Positions 53,301 through 62,010 of a stretch of 64,000 nucleotides of DNA are shown in pieces (within the stretch, counting starts at the first letter, position 1; each line of letters starts with the position of its first letter). The translations under genes and the position numbers were made by a program. Source of the stretch: Asticcacaulis solisilvae (GTDB lineage: Bacteria > Pseudomonadota > Alphaproteobacteria > Caulobacterales > Caulobacteraceae); NCBI RefSeq assembly GCF_017875235.1, contig NZ_JAGGMI010000008.1:160519-224518 (forward strand), given 5' to 3'. The notes beneath the pieces were generated by a model that was not told the origin of the DNA, did not search any database, and was given only the letters and a program-made list of their open reading frames with translations.

Positions 53301-55688
53301 ACCCAGCAGGCTGTCGTGGCCTTCGCCGCCCGCGATGCTGTCATTGCCGTCGCCACCGCTCACGATATCGTCGCCGTCGCCGCCGTCCAGCGTATCCAGG
53401 CCGTCCCCGCCCACCAGCGTATCCATGCCCCTGCGGCCCAGCAGCGCGTCATCGCCCGCTCCGCCATCCAGGCCGTCACTGTCCTCACCGCCGTCGAGAC
53501 TGTCATTGCCTTCACCGCCCGCAAGCGTGTCGTCTCCGGCCAGGCCCCTCAGCCAGTCATCGCCACCCAGGCCATCCAGGCTGTCGTTCCCCGCCGTGCC
53601 GATCCGCGCGTCGCCGTCGGCCGTCGCCAGGTTGTACGAGACCCGCGCGTTGGACAGTCCGATGTTCTTCAGCCACACGACGGCCTTGTAGCCGAACGTT
53701 CCGCCACGCCCGTCCATGTCGGCATAGAGGAAGGCGTCCGAGCCCTGGGTCACCCAGGTCAGGTGCCCTGTCGAAAACGGCCCGCTGCCGTCATAATTGG
53801 TCATGCCGGCGATGAGGGCGCCGAGGTTCAGAATGTCCTCCGCCGTGTTGAAATCCTCGACGGCCAGCGATCCGCCGGAAGAGAGCGGGAATTCCGGCCG
53901 GACCGACAGCACGTCGCGGCCAGCGCCCAGATTGACGGTCAGGCGGGCGATATCCGTCGAGATGACGTCGTCGCCGCCTTCGCCATAGACAAAATCAAAT
54001 CCCCCCGCATAGGCCACTATGGTGTCGTTGCCTTCCCCGCCCCAAATGGACGACGCCCCCCCCTGGATGTAGTCATCGCCGTCGCCGCCATAGGAAGAGC
54101 CGCCCCGGCCGGGCGTGGTGTAAAGCGCATCACTACCCGCGCCACCCTGCAGCTTGCCCCCGACGCCCCGCAGGACGTCGTCGCCCTCGCCGCCAGCCAT
54201 GCTGTCATATCCCTCATCGCCGTACAGCGTATCGTTACCAGCTTCGCCGGAAAGTGTGTCGGTGCCCGCATTCCCATCCAGGATATCGGCGCCGTCACCG
54301 CCATTCAGGACGTCCGGGTCATCCCCGCCATTCAGCGTATCGTTGCCGCTTCCGCCCGAAAGATTGTCGCTGCCCGCGCCGCCGTCGAGGCTGTCGTCGC
54401 CCGCCAGGCCGGTAATGATATCCATCCCGCCCAGGCCGTCGATCGCATCGTTGCCAGCTGTTCCAGACAGGCTGTCATTGCCCTCGGACGGACCGTCCGT
54501 GCCCAGGGCCGCGACGACATAGGCCCGGACGCTGGAGCCCTTGGTGTCCTCGAACCCTTCGTTGTACAGAAACGGCAGGTTGGTCCGCACGACGACGTAG
54601 CCGCCATCCGCCAGGGGCGCGATCGCACCGTCGTTCAACTGGTAGAAGGTGCCGCCCGTGCCTTCGTAAGGAAGGCCGCTGTCGAAAACCGTGCCTGACA
54701 CATCATAATGGCGGATCGCGCTGCTGGTGTAGGACGAATACACGCCGTCTTCGTTCTGTACGCGGTACACCTTCGTCCAGGTAATGATGAACCCGCCATC
54801 GTCCGTCGCCGCGATCGCCGGATCGGACTGGCCATAGCCCGTCGGCGGACCGACCAGGATTTCCGCGCCAACCCGCGCGCCGGCCGCGTCGAACCGCTGG
54901 GCGTGGATCTCGTTCGCCTCGGTCCAGGCAATGACGAAGCCTCCGGTGCTCAGGGCCCTGACTTCCGGTTCCTTCTGCGCGCGCATGACGGCGGTGTTGA
55001 CAATGAACTCCGCCCCCAATGCCGTGCCCGTTACATCGAAGACCTGCGCCCGGATGGCCTTCTCGGTCAGGTCTGTCCAGGTGACGACGTAGCCACCGTC
55101 TTCCAGCCCGCTCACCGAAGGATCGGCGCGGTCATGGCCCACGGTCGCGCCGAAGGTGACTTCCGTGCCAACCTTCTCGCCGGCGGCGTCGAAACGCTGA
55201 CCCATAGCCGCATTCCCCAGTCCGGTTCCCAGCGGATGTACCCAGGTGACAAAGAAGCCGCCGTCCTCGAGGGCGGAGATCGTCGCGTCCGTCTGCTTGC
55301 CGGCGGTTGTGGTGTTCACCGTGCGCTCGGCGCCGACCAGATGGCCCGAGGCGTCGAAGATCTGCACCTTGATGGCGTTGGCGCCGTCATTGTCCTGCCA
55401 GGCAACGGCAAAGCCGCTGCCGAGCGCCGTGACCGTCGGCGCGAACTGCACGCCGGTCGTCTGGGTGTTGGCGACGAATTCGCCGCCGATCTTCGCACCG
55501 GCGGCGTTGAACAGCTGCACCCTGATACCGTCCCGGTCTCTCCCGGAATAGTCCTGGGCGTCCGGACTTCCCCAGACCACAACAAATCCGCCATCGGCCA
55601 GGCCTGCGACACTGGGGTTGTACTGGCTGCCCAGCGTCACGGTATTGACCTGGAAGTCCGGCTTAATGATGACGTGTGTATCGGCCAT
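50400..55688 (-). CDS. Giant RTX protein with N-terminal propeller-like repeats
   Basis: This 1762-residue protein has no Sec signal. About residues 1-390 contain seven or eight repeats of about 50 residues, each with a core like LEDGGFFVTWV followed by QRFDAAGEKVGTE, consistent with beta-propeller blades. The rest is RTX nonapeptide arrays (GGxGxDxLx) interrupted by linkers of about 70-100 residues and by a repeated module containing RWDTL, NDQM and YYVD-x2-GDR at least three times. The C-terminus, FIHGIDRLVFSGADYGF up to DDLFFI, is a type I secretion signal region shared with the two following RTX genes. The ATG has a GGGGGG site. Confidence 0.93.
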   Translation of the reverse strand: MADTHVIIKPDFQVNTVTLGSQYNPSVAGLADGGFVVVWGSPDAQDYSGRDRDGIRVQLFNAAGAKIGGEFVANTQTTGVQFAPTVTALGSGFAVAWQDNDGANAIKVQIFDASGHLVGAERTVNTTTAGKQTDATISALEDGGFFVTWVHPLGTGLGNAAMGQRFDAAGEKVGTEVTFGATVGHDRADPSVSGLEDGGYVVTWTDLTEKAIRAQVFDVTGTALGAEFIVNTAVMRAQKEPEVRALSTGGFVIAWTEANEIHAQRFDAAGARVGAEILVGPPTGYGQSDPAIAATDDGGFIITWTKVYRVQNEDGVYSSYTSSAIRHYDVSGTVFDSGLPYEGTGGTFYQLNDGAIAPLADGGYVVVRTNLPFLYNEGFEDTKGSSVRAYVVAALGTDGPSEGNDSLSGTAGNDAIDGLGGMDIITGLAGDDSLDGGAGSDNLSGGSGNDTLNGGDDPDVLNGGDGADILDGNAGTDTLSGEAGNDTLYGDEGYDSMAGGEGDDVLRGVGGKLQGGAGSDALYTTPGRGGSSYGGDGDDYIQGGASSIWGGEGNDTIVAYAGGFDFVYGEGGDDVISTDIARLTVNLGAGRDVLSVRPEFPLSSGGSLAVEDFNTAEDILNLGALIAGMTNYDGSGPFSTGHLTWVTQGSDAFLYADMDGRGGTFGYKAVVWLKNIGLSNARVSYNLATADGDARIGTAGNDSLDGLGGDDWLRGLAGDDTLAGGEGNDSLDGGEDSDGLDGGAGDDALLGRRGMDTLVGGDGLDTLDGGDGDDIVSGGDGNDSIAGGEGHDSLLGGAGDDTLEGGTGSNTVRGGEGNDWIDGNDGVNSVLDGGDGNDALLSGDSSDSLTGGAGNDILLGRGGNDILQGGTGIDRLEGEEGNDVLQVDDAFQAGEIYDGGNGSDTLGGYGDLSAATISGIEQIDMRAGGYDLKATVQQLNAVTTFTYGGVPGAGGDGSTISLSNIGAVDFSGRIGSAITVRASNLSNGNQIIATQWNDTLIGGAGSDRLTGGAGDDRYIVGVGAGRSDTIVSGSTGADNDVLEITGVTMAEVRMVRMGDDLYIRYGAAADSVRLIQHFANDGTAQVKTLEIGGVSYDLSHGLTFGGTSAADSLRGGEFNDTITGHGDADTLIGLGGDDVLKGGVGNDWLEGGAGNDRYQFAIGDGQDTVQTPAAGDADVIEFTTRTLVIEGVRFERSGDDLVIGVGPGTDSIRLVNHYGAEGKVAAIIVGGVTYSLSASLAIDGTAGADTLTGLIMDDTLSGLAGADSLSGGLGNDSLLGGERWDTLRGGEGDDTLDGGLDNDQMYGGKGNDTYYVDNTGDRTYELVGEGNDSVISTINWSLSADLDNLTLTGAATTGAGNGLSNRIVGNALANTLSGGASADTLDGAAGADSLDGGIGDDYLLGGARWDTLIGGDGNDRLDGGADNDQMFGGLGDDYYYVDYAGDRVNENTAVNEGYDIVAATVTWNMSANVEMVMFTGSANASSIGNSLHNVMYGNTGDNTLSGGSGHDTINGGDGNDSIDGGTESDLVEGGAGSDTLLGGQRWDTLNGGDGDDVLDGGTENDRMSGGTGNDTYYIDHIGDRAIEVAGEGIDIAYTSIDWAMATEVENLILTGTALAGTGNGLSNRITGNAGANLLSGGNGNDTLTGGQGDDSLTGGTGRDDFVFSLGTLNGADRITDFIHGIDRLVFSGADYGFAAGHRLTAAQFTAGSMAVGPGAQFVWDAATGHLYWDADGNGAGAAVDLAGFDGAPGLTRDDLFFI

Positions 55689-55815
55689 GGTGCCCCCCGT
55701 AAACGACGCGGCCTGCGTTAACCCTGACTCATAGCCGGTCTTTGGGTGCGATGCACCCTGAATTCACCCTGTGGGTGCGCGCTGACTGTGGGTATCGCTT
55801 ACCGCAAACAAAAAG

Positions 55816-55840
55816 CGCCGCCGGAAGGCATCCGGCGGCG
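55816..55840 (-). terminator. Terminator of the 947-residue RTX gene
   Basis: On the minus strand CGCCGCCGGA pairs perfectly with TCCGGCGGCG over five bases and is followed by CTTTTTGTTTGC. It lies 25 bp after the stop codon. Confidence 0.85.
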
Positions 55841-55864
55841 TCACTGCTGTGTGTCGTTCGTCGC

Positions 55865-58708
55865 TTAAACGAAATACAGGTCGTCCTTGGTCACGGTCGC
55901 GCCATTGCTGATCAGGGCCAGCTCGAAGGCCGCGCCGGCGCCATTGCCGTCCGCGTCCCACCACAGCTTGCCGGCGACAGCGTCCCAGACGAACTGCGCG
56001 CCTGAACCCACGGCGGCCGAGCCTTCGGTGAACTCCGAAGCCGTCAGCACATGGCCCGAAGCGAAGCCGTAGTCGCTGCCCGAGAAGACCAGGCGGTCGA
56101 CGGCGTGGACGAAGTCGACAACGTGGTCGTGGCCATTGACGGAAACGGACGAGAAGATGAAGTCGTCCGCACCCGCGCCGCCGCCCAGCACGTCATTGCC
56201 CGAACCACCGGTCAGCGTATCCGACCCGTTGCCGCCCGACAGGCGGTCGTGGTCCGCTCCGCCATCCAGGCTGTCATTGCCTTCCCAGCCATAGAGGCTG
56301 TCATTGCCGAGACCGCCGGACAGGATGTTGTTGCCGCTGGTGCCTTCGATGGAATTGCTGAGGCCGTTGCCGGTGCCCGAGATGGCGCCGTGCGTCAGCA
56401 GCAGGTTTTCGACATCCGGCGTCAGGGCATACGAGATCGACGACTTTACGGTGTCGGTGCCTTCGCCAGGATTTTCATAAACCCGGTCGCCGGCATGATC
56501 GACGACATAGGTGTCATTGCCGGCACCACCCCACATCCGGTCGTTGTCGCTGCCGCCGTCGAGCGAGTCATCACCGCCATTGCCGTAGAGGTCATCCCAA
56601 CGCCCATCGCCGCTGATCAGATCGTTGCCATCTCCACCCGTTACCGTGTCGGAGCCCTCGCCGCCGCTAACGGTGTCGTTTCCCGTCCCGCCTTCGATGC
56701 GGTCGTGGCCATCGTCCCCACCGAGACGGTCGTCGCCTGAACTGCCGTCAAGGATATCGTTGCCGTCGCCACCCGCCAGGGTATCCACACCCGCGCCGCC
56801 ATTTAGCCGGTCAGCACCCGCGCCACCGGCCAGGGCATCCGTCCCATCGCCGCCATTCAGGGTGTCATCGCCTGAGCCGCCGCTTAACGCGTCATTGCCC
56901 GTATCGCCTTCCAATTTGTCGTTGCCGTCATCGCCGGACAGCGTATCGGCCCCATCATGCCCGTACAGGGTATCGGTGCCGTCGCCGCCGTTCAGCACAT
57001 CATTGCCGGAAGCGCCGCCCAGGCTGTCCACGCCTGCGCCGCCATCCAGCGTATCGTTGCCGCCGTCGCCGAAAAGGGCATCATTGCCGTCGAGGCCCGA
57101 CAGCCGGTTGTGGCCGGCATTGCCCTGCATCGTGTTGTCTCGGGCGCTGCCGGTGCCGTCGATATTGTTCGCCCCCGGCACAGTGCCGTTATTCAGCAGG
57201 ACCAGGTCTTCGAGATTGGCACCCAGGGTAAAACTGACGCGGGTCTCGACGCGGTCCTTGCCTTCATCCGCCGCCTCGGCAACCGTCTGCCCGGCCCTGG
57301 TGATGATATAGGTATCGTTGCCAGCGCCACCGGCCATGTAGGCGCCACCTTCCAGCTTGTCATCGCCTGCACCACCGTCAAGCGTCCCGGCGCCCTTCAG
57401 GTAATCATTGCCGTCGAACCCCCACAGGGTGCCGTTCAGCGTACCGCCGGAAATGTAGTTGTTCGTCGCATTTCCCCGAGCCGACCCGTTCACATAGGCG
57501 CGTTCAACATGGTCGGCCAGATCATAGCTCCCGTTGACGTGCACGGTATCATAACCGCCGCCAGCCTCTTCGACGATCGTCGCGCCACTAGCGACGAAAT
57601 ATTCGTCGTCCCCCGCGCCGCCGATTAGCGTATCGCTGCCCGCCCCGCCGTAAATGGTGTCGGAGCCCGTGCCGCCGTCAAGCAGGTCATTGCCAGCCCC
57701 GCCTTCCATCCAGTCGTTGCCCGCCCCGCCTAGCAGGGTTTCGACGCCCGTCCCGCCGTGCTGCGGCGCAACACCCGAACCGCCATAAAGACTGTCGTCA
57801 CCGTCACCGCCTTCAAGCTGATCATTGCCATTCTGGCCGTCAAGGAAGTCGTTACCGTCCCCGCCAACCAGTGTATCATTGCCGTCGCGGCCGCGCATCG
57901 TGTCGTCACCGCCAAACCCCTCGAGGCGGTTGTTGCCGTCATTGCCTTTGAGCAGGCCGGAACCCCAGCCCTGAAGATCCTCCGTGCCGATCAGGTCGAG
58001 GACCTCGACGCCTGTCGGCAGAACATAGGACACGGTGCTGACAACCGTATCCCAGCGATTGCTGTTATGGGTCCACTGCGGACCAGTGCCTGTTTCAACC
58101 ACGACGTCAGCGGCATTATCGACGTAGTAGACGTTTTCGCCTTCGCCGCCCTGCATATAGTCAGCGCCCGCACCGCCATCCAGCACGCGGCCACCGCCAC
58201 TCACCAAGCTGTCGTTGCCATTGCCGCCATAAAGCCAATCCTTGTCCGTTCCGATCAGCGTGTCATTGCCATCGAGCCCCAGCAGTGTGCTCTCACCGAA
58301 GACACCGGATGCGACGATCAGGTCGTCGGTCGCTTCGCCGTACTGCCGTGAAGCCTGCACAAGCGAAGCAATATCGTAGACAACACCGTTGAAGCTAACC
58401 TTCTCGACACCAACCAGACGGTCCGTACCTTCGCCAAAATCTACGCCGGTGTTGTTGGTATTGCGGGTTGAGACGTAAAAATTGCCCTGAAAATCCTGGG
58501 TAACGAAATAGCTGCTGCGATTACCCGAATAATAGACCGTGTCGATCCCGTCGCCGCCGTCAATGACGTCGTTGAAAAGTCCGCCCGTGATCGAGTCGTT
58601 GCCGGCGCCGGCGAAGATTTCGTCCTTGCCGTCGAGCCCGTTAATCTGGTCGGCATCGCTCGTGCCGTACAGCTTTTCGTGAGCGTTGGTGCCGGTAATG
58701 ATGGCCAT
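55865..58708 (-). CDS. RTX protein with shared C-terminal secretion region (947 aa)
   Basis: The N-terminus MAIITGTNAHEKLYGTSDAD leads into RTX repeats and a first conserved block with FGEGTDRLVGVEKVSFNGVV, found also in the next gene. A middle block has YYVDNAADVVVETGTGPQW and DLIGTEDLQGWGSG, then several RTX arrays with linkers. The C-terminal 190 residues are identical, apart from the last one, to those of the 770-residue neighbour. Aspartate/glycine-rich calcium repeats and the DDLYFV end indicate type I secretion. GGGGGA precedes the ATG and a strong terminator follows, so it is its own transcription unit. Its function could be surface layer, adhesin or matrix protein; no enzyme domain is visible. 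Confidence 0.93.
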   Translation of the reverse strand: MAIITGTNAHEKLYGTSDADQINGLDGKDEIFAGAGNDSITGGLFNDVIDGGDGIDTVYYSGNRSSYFVTQDFQGNFYVSTRNTNNTGVDFGEGTDRLVGVEKVSFNGVVYDIASLVQASRQYGEATDDLIVASGVFGESTLLGLDGNDTLIGTDKDWLYGGNGNDSLVSGGGRVLDGGAGADYMQGGEGENVYYVDNAADVVVETGTGPQWTHNSNRWDTVVSTVSYVLPTGVEVLDLIGTEDLQGWGSGLLKGNDGNNRLEGFGGDDTMRGRDGNDTLVGGDGNDFLDGQNGNDQLEGGDGDDSLYGGSGVAPQHGGTGVETLLGGAGNDWMEGGAGNDLLDGGTGSDTIYGGAGSDTLIGGAGDDEYFVASGATIVEEAGGGYDTVHVNGSYDLADHVERAYVNGSARGNATNNYISGGTLNGTLWGFDGNDYLKGAGTLDGGAGDDKLEGGAYMAGGAGNDTYIITRAGQTVAEAADEGKDRVETRVSFTLGANLEDLVLLNNGTVPGANNIDGTGSARDNTMQGNAGHNRLSGLDGNDALFGDGGNDTLDGGAGVDSLGGASGNDVLNGGDGTDTLYGHDGADTLSGDDGNDKLEGDTGNDALSGGSGDDTLNGGDGTDALAGGAGADRLNGGAGVDTLAGGDGNDILDGSSGDDRLGGDDGHDRIEGGTGNDTVSGGEGSDTVTGGDGNDLISGDGRWDDLYGNGGDDSLDGGSDNDRMWGGAGNDTYVVDHAGDRVYENPGEGTDTVKSSISYALTPDVENLLLTHGAISGTGNGLSNSIEGTSGNNILSGGLGNDSLYGWEGNDSLDGGADHDRLSGGNGSDTLTGGSGNDVLGGGAGADDFIFSSVSVNGHDHVVDFVHAVDRLVFSGSDYGFASGHVLTASEFTEGSAAVGSGAQFVWDAVAGKLWWDADGNGAGAAFELALISNGATVTKDDLYFV

Positions 58709-58766
58709 GATGGTCCCCCAGGTAATATGAAATGTCGGATAAGTGTTTTCGGTGCGGAAACAAAAA

Positions 58767-58800
58767 CCCCGCTACCGCGTCTTGCTGGGCGGTAGCGGGG
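58767..58800 (-). terminator. Terminator of the 770-residue RTX gene
   Basis: On the minus strand CCCCGCTACCGC and GCGGTAGCGGGG form a perfect 12-bp stem with a 10-nt loop and are followed by GTTTTTGTTTCC. It is 18 bp past the stop codon and upstream of the next RTX gene's start. Confidence 0.88.
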
Positions 58801-58818
58801 CTTTAGGTTTCGCAGATG

Positions 58819-61131
58819 TTACGCGAAGTAGAGGTCGTCCTTGGTCACGGTCGCGCCATTGCTGATCAGGGCCAGCTCGAAGGCCGCGCCGGCGCCATTG
58901 CCGTCCGCGTCCCACCACAGCTTGCCGGCGACAGCGTCCCAGACGAACTGCGCGCCTGAACCCACCGCGGCCGAGCCTTCGGTGAACTCCGAAGCCGTCA
59001 GCACATGGCCTGAAGCGAAGCCGTAGTCGCTGCCCGAGAAGACCAGGCGGTCAACGGCGTGGACGAAGTCGACAACGTGGTCGTGGCCATTGACGGAAAC
59101 GGACGAGAAGATGAAATCGTCGGCACCCGCGCCGCCGCCCAGCACGTCATTGCCCGAGCCGCCGGTCAGCGTATCCGAGCCATTGCCGCCCGACAGACGG
59201 TCGTGGTCCGCGCCGCCATCCAGGCTGTCATTGCCTTCCCAGCCATAGAGGCTGTCATTGCCGAGACCGCCGGACAGGATGTTGTTGCCGCTGGTGCCTT
59301 CGATGGAATTGCTGAGGCCGTTGCCGGTGCCCGAGATGGCGCCGTGCGTCAGCAGCAGGTTTTCGACATCCGGCGTCAGGGCATACGAGATCGACGACTT
59401 CACCGTGTCGGTGCCGAAGCCCGCGAACTCATAGACGCGGTCGCCGATGTCGTCGACGATATAGGTGTCGTCGCCCAGGCCACCCGTCATCTGGTCATTG
59501 GCCTCGCCGCCGTCCAGGGTGTCGTTGCCGTCGCCGCCATCCAGCGTATCCCATCGCGTGCCGCCCAGCAGCAGGTCATCGCCGACGCGGCCGTACAGGA
59601 TGTCCGAACCATCAAGGCCCGATAGGACGTTGTTGCCGGCATTGCCGATCAGTTCGTTGCGCAGTGCGTTGCCCGTGCCGTTCAGGTTCAGGGCCGGCGA
59701 ACCGTCAGTCGGATCCAGCAGCGCCAGGTCCTCGAGGTTGGTGCCCAGCGTATAGTCGACATAGGACTTGACCGTATCGCGATCGACCACCGAGGTTTCA
59801 ACGATCACTTCCGCGCCGGTATAGACGATATAGGTATCGCGGCCCGAGCCGCCTTCCATGTAGCTGCCGCCGATCAGGCGGTCATCGCCGTTGCCGCCAT
59901 AAAGCGTTCCGTGGCCGGTCAGCCAGTCGGCGCCGTCCATGCCCCACAAGGTGCCGGTGCCGGAATGGTCGGTGATGCTGTTGGCGACCGCGGTGCCGTG
60001 GCTCGAGCCGTTGACGAAGGCGTTTTCGATGTTGACGCCCAGGTCGTAGCTGCCGGTGGCCCAGACGGTGTCGACGCCACCGAAGGCCTGTTCGACAATG
60101 ACGTCGCCCGCGGATATGCCGAAATATTCGTCGTCGCCGGTACCGCCGGTCAGGGTATCGGTGCCCGAGCCGGCGTAGAGGTCGTCATTGCCGACGCCGC
60201 CTTCCAGGCTGTCATTGCCTTCATTGCCTTCGATATAGTCGTCGCCGTCGCCACCGGTAATGGTGTCGTCGCCTTCGCGGCCGCGCAGGGTGTCGTCACC
60301 GTCCCAGCCATTGATGGCATTGTTGCCGATATTGCCCTTGATAGTATTGGCTTCAGCATTGCCGTTGCTGTTGACATTGGCGCTGCCGATGAAGTCGAGC
60401 ACTTCGATATTGGTGACCGCGTCGTACGAGACGGTCGCATAGATCAGGTCCGACTTCTTGTTGTGGATGTTGTCGATCGGGGCCGCGCCGGTATCGATGA
60501 CGACGTCGCCGGCATTGTCGACGTAGAAGGTGTTGACGCCCTCGCCACCCCACATGGTGTCGGCGCCCGCACCGCCATCCATGACGTCCGAGTCCGCGCC
60601 GCCGACCAGAAGGTCGTTGCCTTCGCCGCCGTAGAGGGTGTCCTTGACGCCGTCCTGGCCGTAAAGGGTATCGTTGCCGCCATTACCGATCAGCACGCTT
60701 TCGGAGAAGCGCGTCGGCGCGACGATATAATCATCCGTCGCCTTGCCGACCTGCTTGGAGGCCTGGACCAGGTCGTCGACATTGTAGACGACGCCGTTGA
60801 AGCTGACCTTTTCGACGCCGGTCAGGCGGTCGGTGCCTTCGCCGACATTGGGGTCGAGGCCGGTGCCGACGATCAGGCCGGGATCACCCGTCGAGACGTA
60901 GTAGTTGCCAAGCCAGTCCTGGATGACGGTGTATTCCCAGACATTGCCGGCATAGACGGCCGTGTCAGTGCCATCGCCGCCATTGATGACGTCGTTGCCC
61001 AGCCCCCCGGTGATCGTGTCGTCACCGGCGCCAGCCAGGATTTCGTCCTTGCCGTCCAGGCCGGAGATCTGGTCGGCGTCAGCCGTACCGGTGAGCTTTT
61101 CGGGCGAATTGGTTCCAGTAATGACAGCCAT
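58819..61131 (-). CDS. RTX protein with shared C-terminal secretion region (770 aa)
   Basis: This is a paralogue of the 947-residue RTX protein. N-terminal MAVITGTNSPEKLTGTADAD is followed by the same block ending VGEGTDRLTGVEKVSFNGVV. A YVDNAGDVVIDTG block, RTX arrays, an RWDTL/NDQM/DRVYEF module as in the giant gene, and the common C-terminus ending DDLYFA follow. It differs from its neighbour mainly by lacking a run of RTX arrays in the middle. GGGGGA precedes the ATG. It has its own terminator and an upstream gap of nearly 300 bp that could hold the promoter; nothing specific stands out there. Confidence 0.93.
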   Translation of the reverse strand: MAVITGTNSPEKLTGTADADQISGLDGKDEILAGAGDDTITGGLGNDVINGGDGTDTAVYAGNVWEYTVIQDWLGNYYVSTGDPGLIVGTGLDPNVGEGTDRLTGVEKVSFNGVVYNVDDLVQASKQVGKATDDYIVAPTRFSESVLIGNGGNDTLYGQDGVKDTLYGGEGNDLLVGGADSDVMDGGAGADTMWGGEGVNTFYVDNAGDVVIDTGAAPIDNIHNKKSDLIYATVSYDAVTNIEVLDFIGSANVNSNGNAEANTIKGNIGNNAINGWDGDDTLRGREGDDTITGGDGDDYIEGNEGNDSLEGGVGNDDLYAGSGTDTLTGGTGDDEYFGISAGDVIVEQAFGGVDTVWATGSYDLGVNIENAFVNGSSHGTAVANSITDHSGTGTLWGMDGADWLTGHGTLYGGNGDDRLIGGSYMEGGSGRDTYIVYTGAEVIVETSVVDRDTVKSYVDYTLGTNLEDLALLDPTDGSPALNLNGTGNALRNELIGNAGNNVLSGLDGSDILYGRVGDDLLLGGTRWDTLDGGDGNDTLDGGEANDQMTGGLGDDTYIVDDIGDRVYEFAGFGTDTVKSSISYALTPDVENLLLTHGAISGTGNGLSNSIEGTSGNNILSGGLGNDSLYGWEGNDSLDGGADHDRLSGGNGSDTLTGGSGNDVLGGGAGADDFIFSSVSVNGHDHVVDFVHAVDRLVFSGSDYGFASGHVLTASEFTEGSAAVGSGAQFVWDAVAGKLWWDADGNGAGAAFELALISNGATVTKDDLYFA

Positions 61132-61426
61132 GAGGAATCCCCCTGCGGGTTATGTAAATGAATCGAATGAAACGCTTGTTTGCAAAGACAGTGCCAGGCG
61201 CGCGGCGGCGGCCGGTAAAACTTGCCCGGATTCGCGCACCGTTACTTAAGCAACGCCATTAACGCGATATCAACCTTGTTCAACTGTCAGACGAGCGGGG
61301 CCTTGTGTCAAGTTACAACGCAATCATGACGTGCCTGCGACGACGGGAAGGACGTTTTCGCGACCTTCCGCCCGATCCCGGCCTCTGGTAACCTGCACAT
61401 GACCTGTGACGAAACGTGGAACAACC

Positions 61427-61780
61427 GTGCTGACGATCGATCCCAAAACCTTTGCCGAAAGCTGGTGCGCGGCGTGGAATGCCCGCGATATCGAAGCGGT
61501 CCTGGCGCATTTTCACGACGACGCGACCTTCACCTCGCCGTTCGCCCGGCGCATCTGGCCGGACAGTCCGGGCGTATTCAGCGGCAAGCCGGCGATCCGC
61601 GCCTACTGGACCGAGGGGCTGAAAATGGTCCCGGACCTGCATTTCCGTATAGAGACAGTGTTTTCGGGCGTCGACACGGTGGTCATCCACTATGTCAACC
61701 AGGCCGGCCGGCACGTCGCCGAGGTCCTGACCTTCCAGGGCGACAAGGTCATCTCCGGCCATGGGACCTATGCGGGGTAG
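61427..61780 (+). CDS. SnoaL-like / NTF2-fold protein
   Basis: This 117-residue protein has the SnoaL-like pattern: TFAESWCAAWNARDIEAVLAH, then DDATFTSPFARRIWPD and GKPAIRAYWTEGLKMVPDLH. It forms a small cone-shaped fold that either binds ligands or catalyses isomerase/hydrolase steps; no specific reaction can be named. I use the GTG at 61427, which gives MLTIDPKTFAESW; a GTG at 61406 would add seven residues. Its 3' side is followed by the large cruciform element, which may stop transcription. Confidence 0.82.
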   Translation: MLTIDPKTFAESWCAAWNARDIEAVLAHFHDDATFTSPFARRIWPDSPGVFSGKPAIRAYWTEGLKMVPDLHFRIETVFSGVDTVVIHYVNQAGRHVAEVLTFQGDKVISGHGTYAG

Positions 61781-61823
61781 CTTTTAAACGTCCCACGGCC
61801 TCGGCGCGTGGCCAATCTCGTCT

Positions 61824-61992
61824 GGCCCCGCCCACCGCCTTCGGCGGTCCCCCCTCCCCATAAATGGGGAGGGCGAGAGGGTAGACAGATCAGCCCTTTT
61901 CTATCTTTACCAATTGGTGGTGCCATAAATTCTTCGCCCTCCCCATTTATGGGGAGGGGGGACCAATTGCGGAGCAATTGGTGGGCGGGGCC
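61824..61992. repeat. Large cruciform-type palindromic element, copy 2
   Basis: Left arm 61824-61875 (starts GGCCCCGCCCACC, ends GGGCG) and right arm 61935-61992 are near-perfect reverse complements except at their tips. The left tip is ACCGCC-TTCG-GCGGT and the right tip is CCAATTGC-GGA-GCAATTGG. Each arm contains a CCCTCCCCAT-ATGGGGAGGG hairpin of its own. It is the same family as 33013-33169, with a different 60-bp centre. Confidence 0.8.
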
Positions 61993-62010
61993 TTCCTGGC
62001 CACTCGCACC

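Noticed and set aside
51159..54698. Long plus-strand frames (539 and 607 codons) across the giant RTX gene
   Set aside because: The repetitive Ala/Val/Ile pattern is the reverse complement of GGxGxD codons. The same kind of frame appears opposite every RTX gene (also 28104-29813 and 59911-61161).
50700..60700. Regularly spaced short repeats resembling a CRISPR array
   Set aside because: The periodicity is the 27-bp coding unit of RTX nonapeptides. Units vary in sequence, keep frame, and have no constant repeat with unique spacers.
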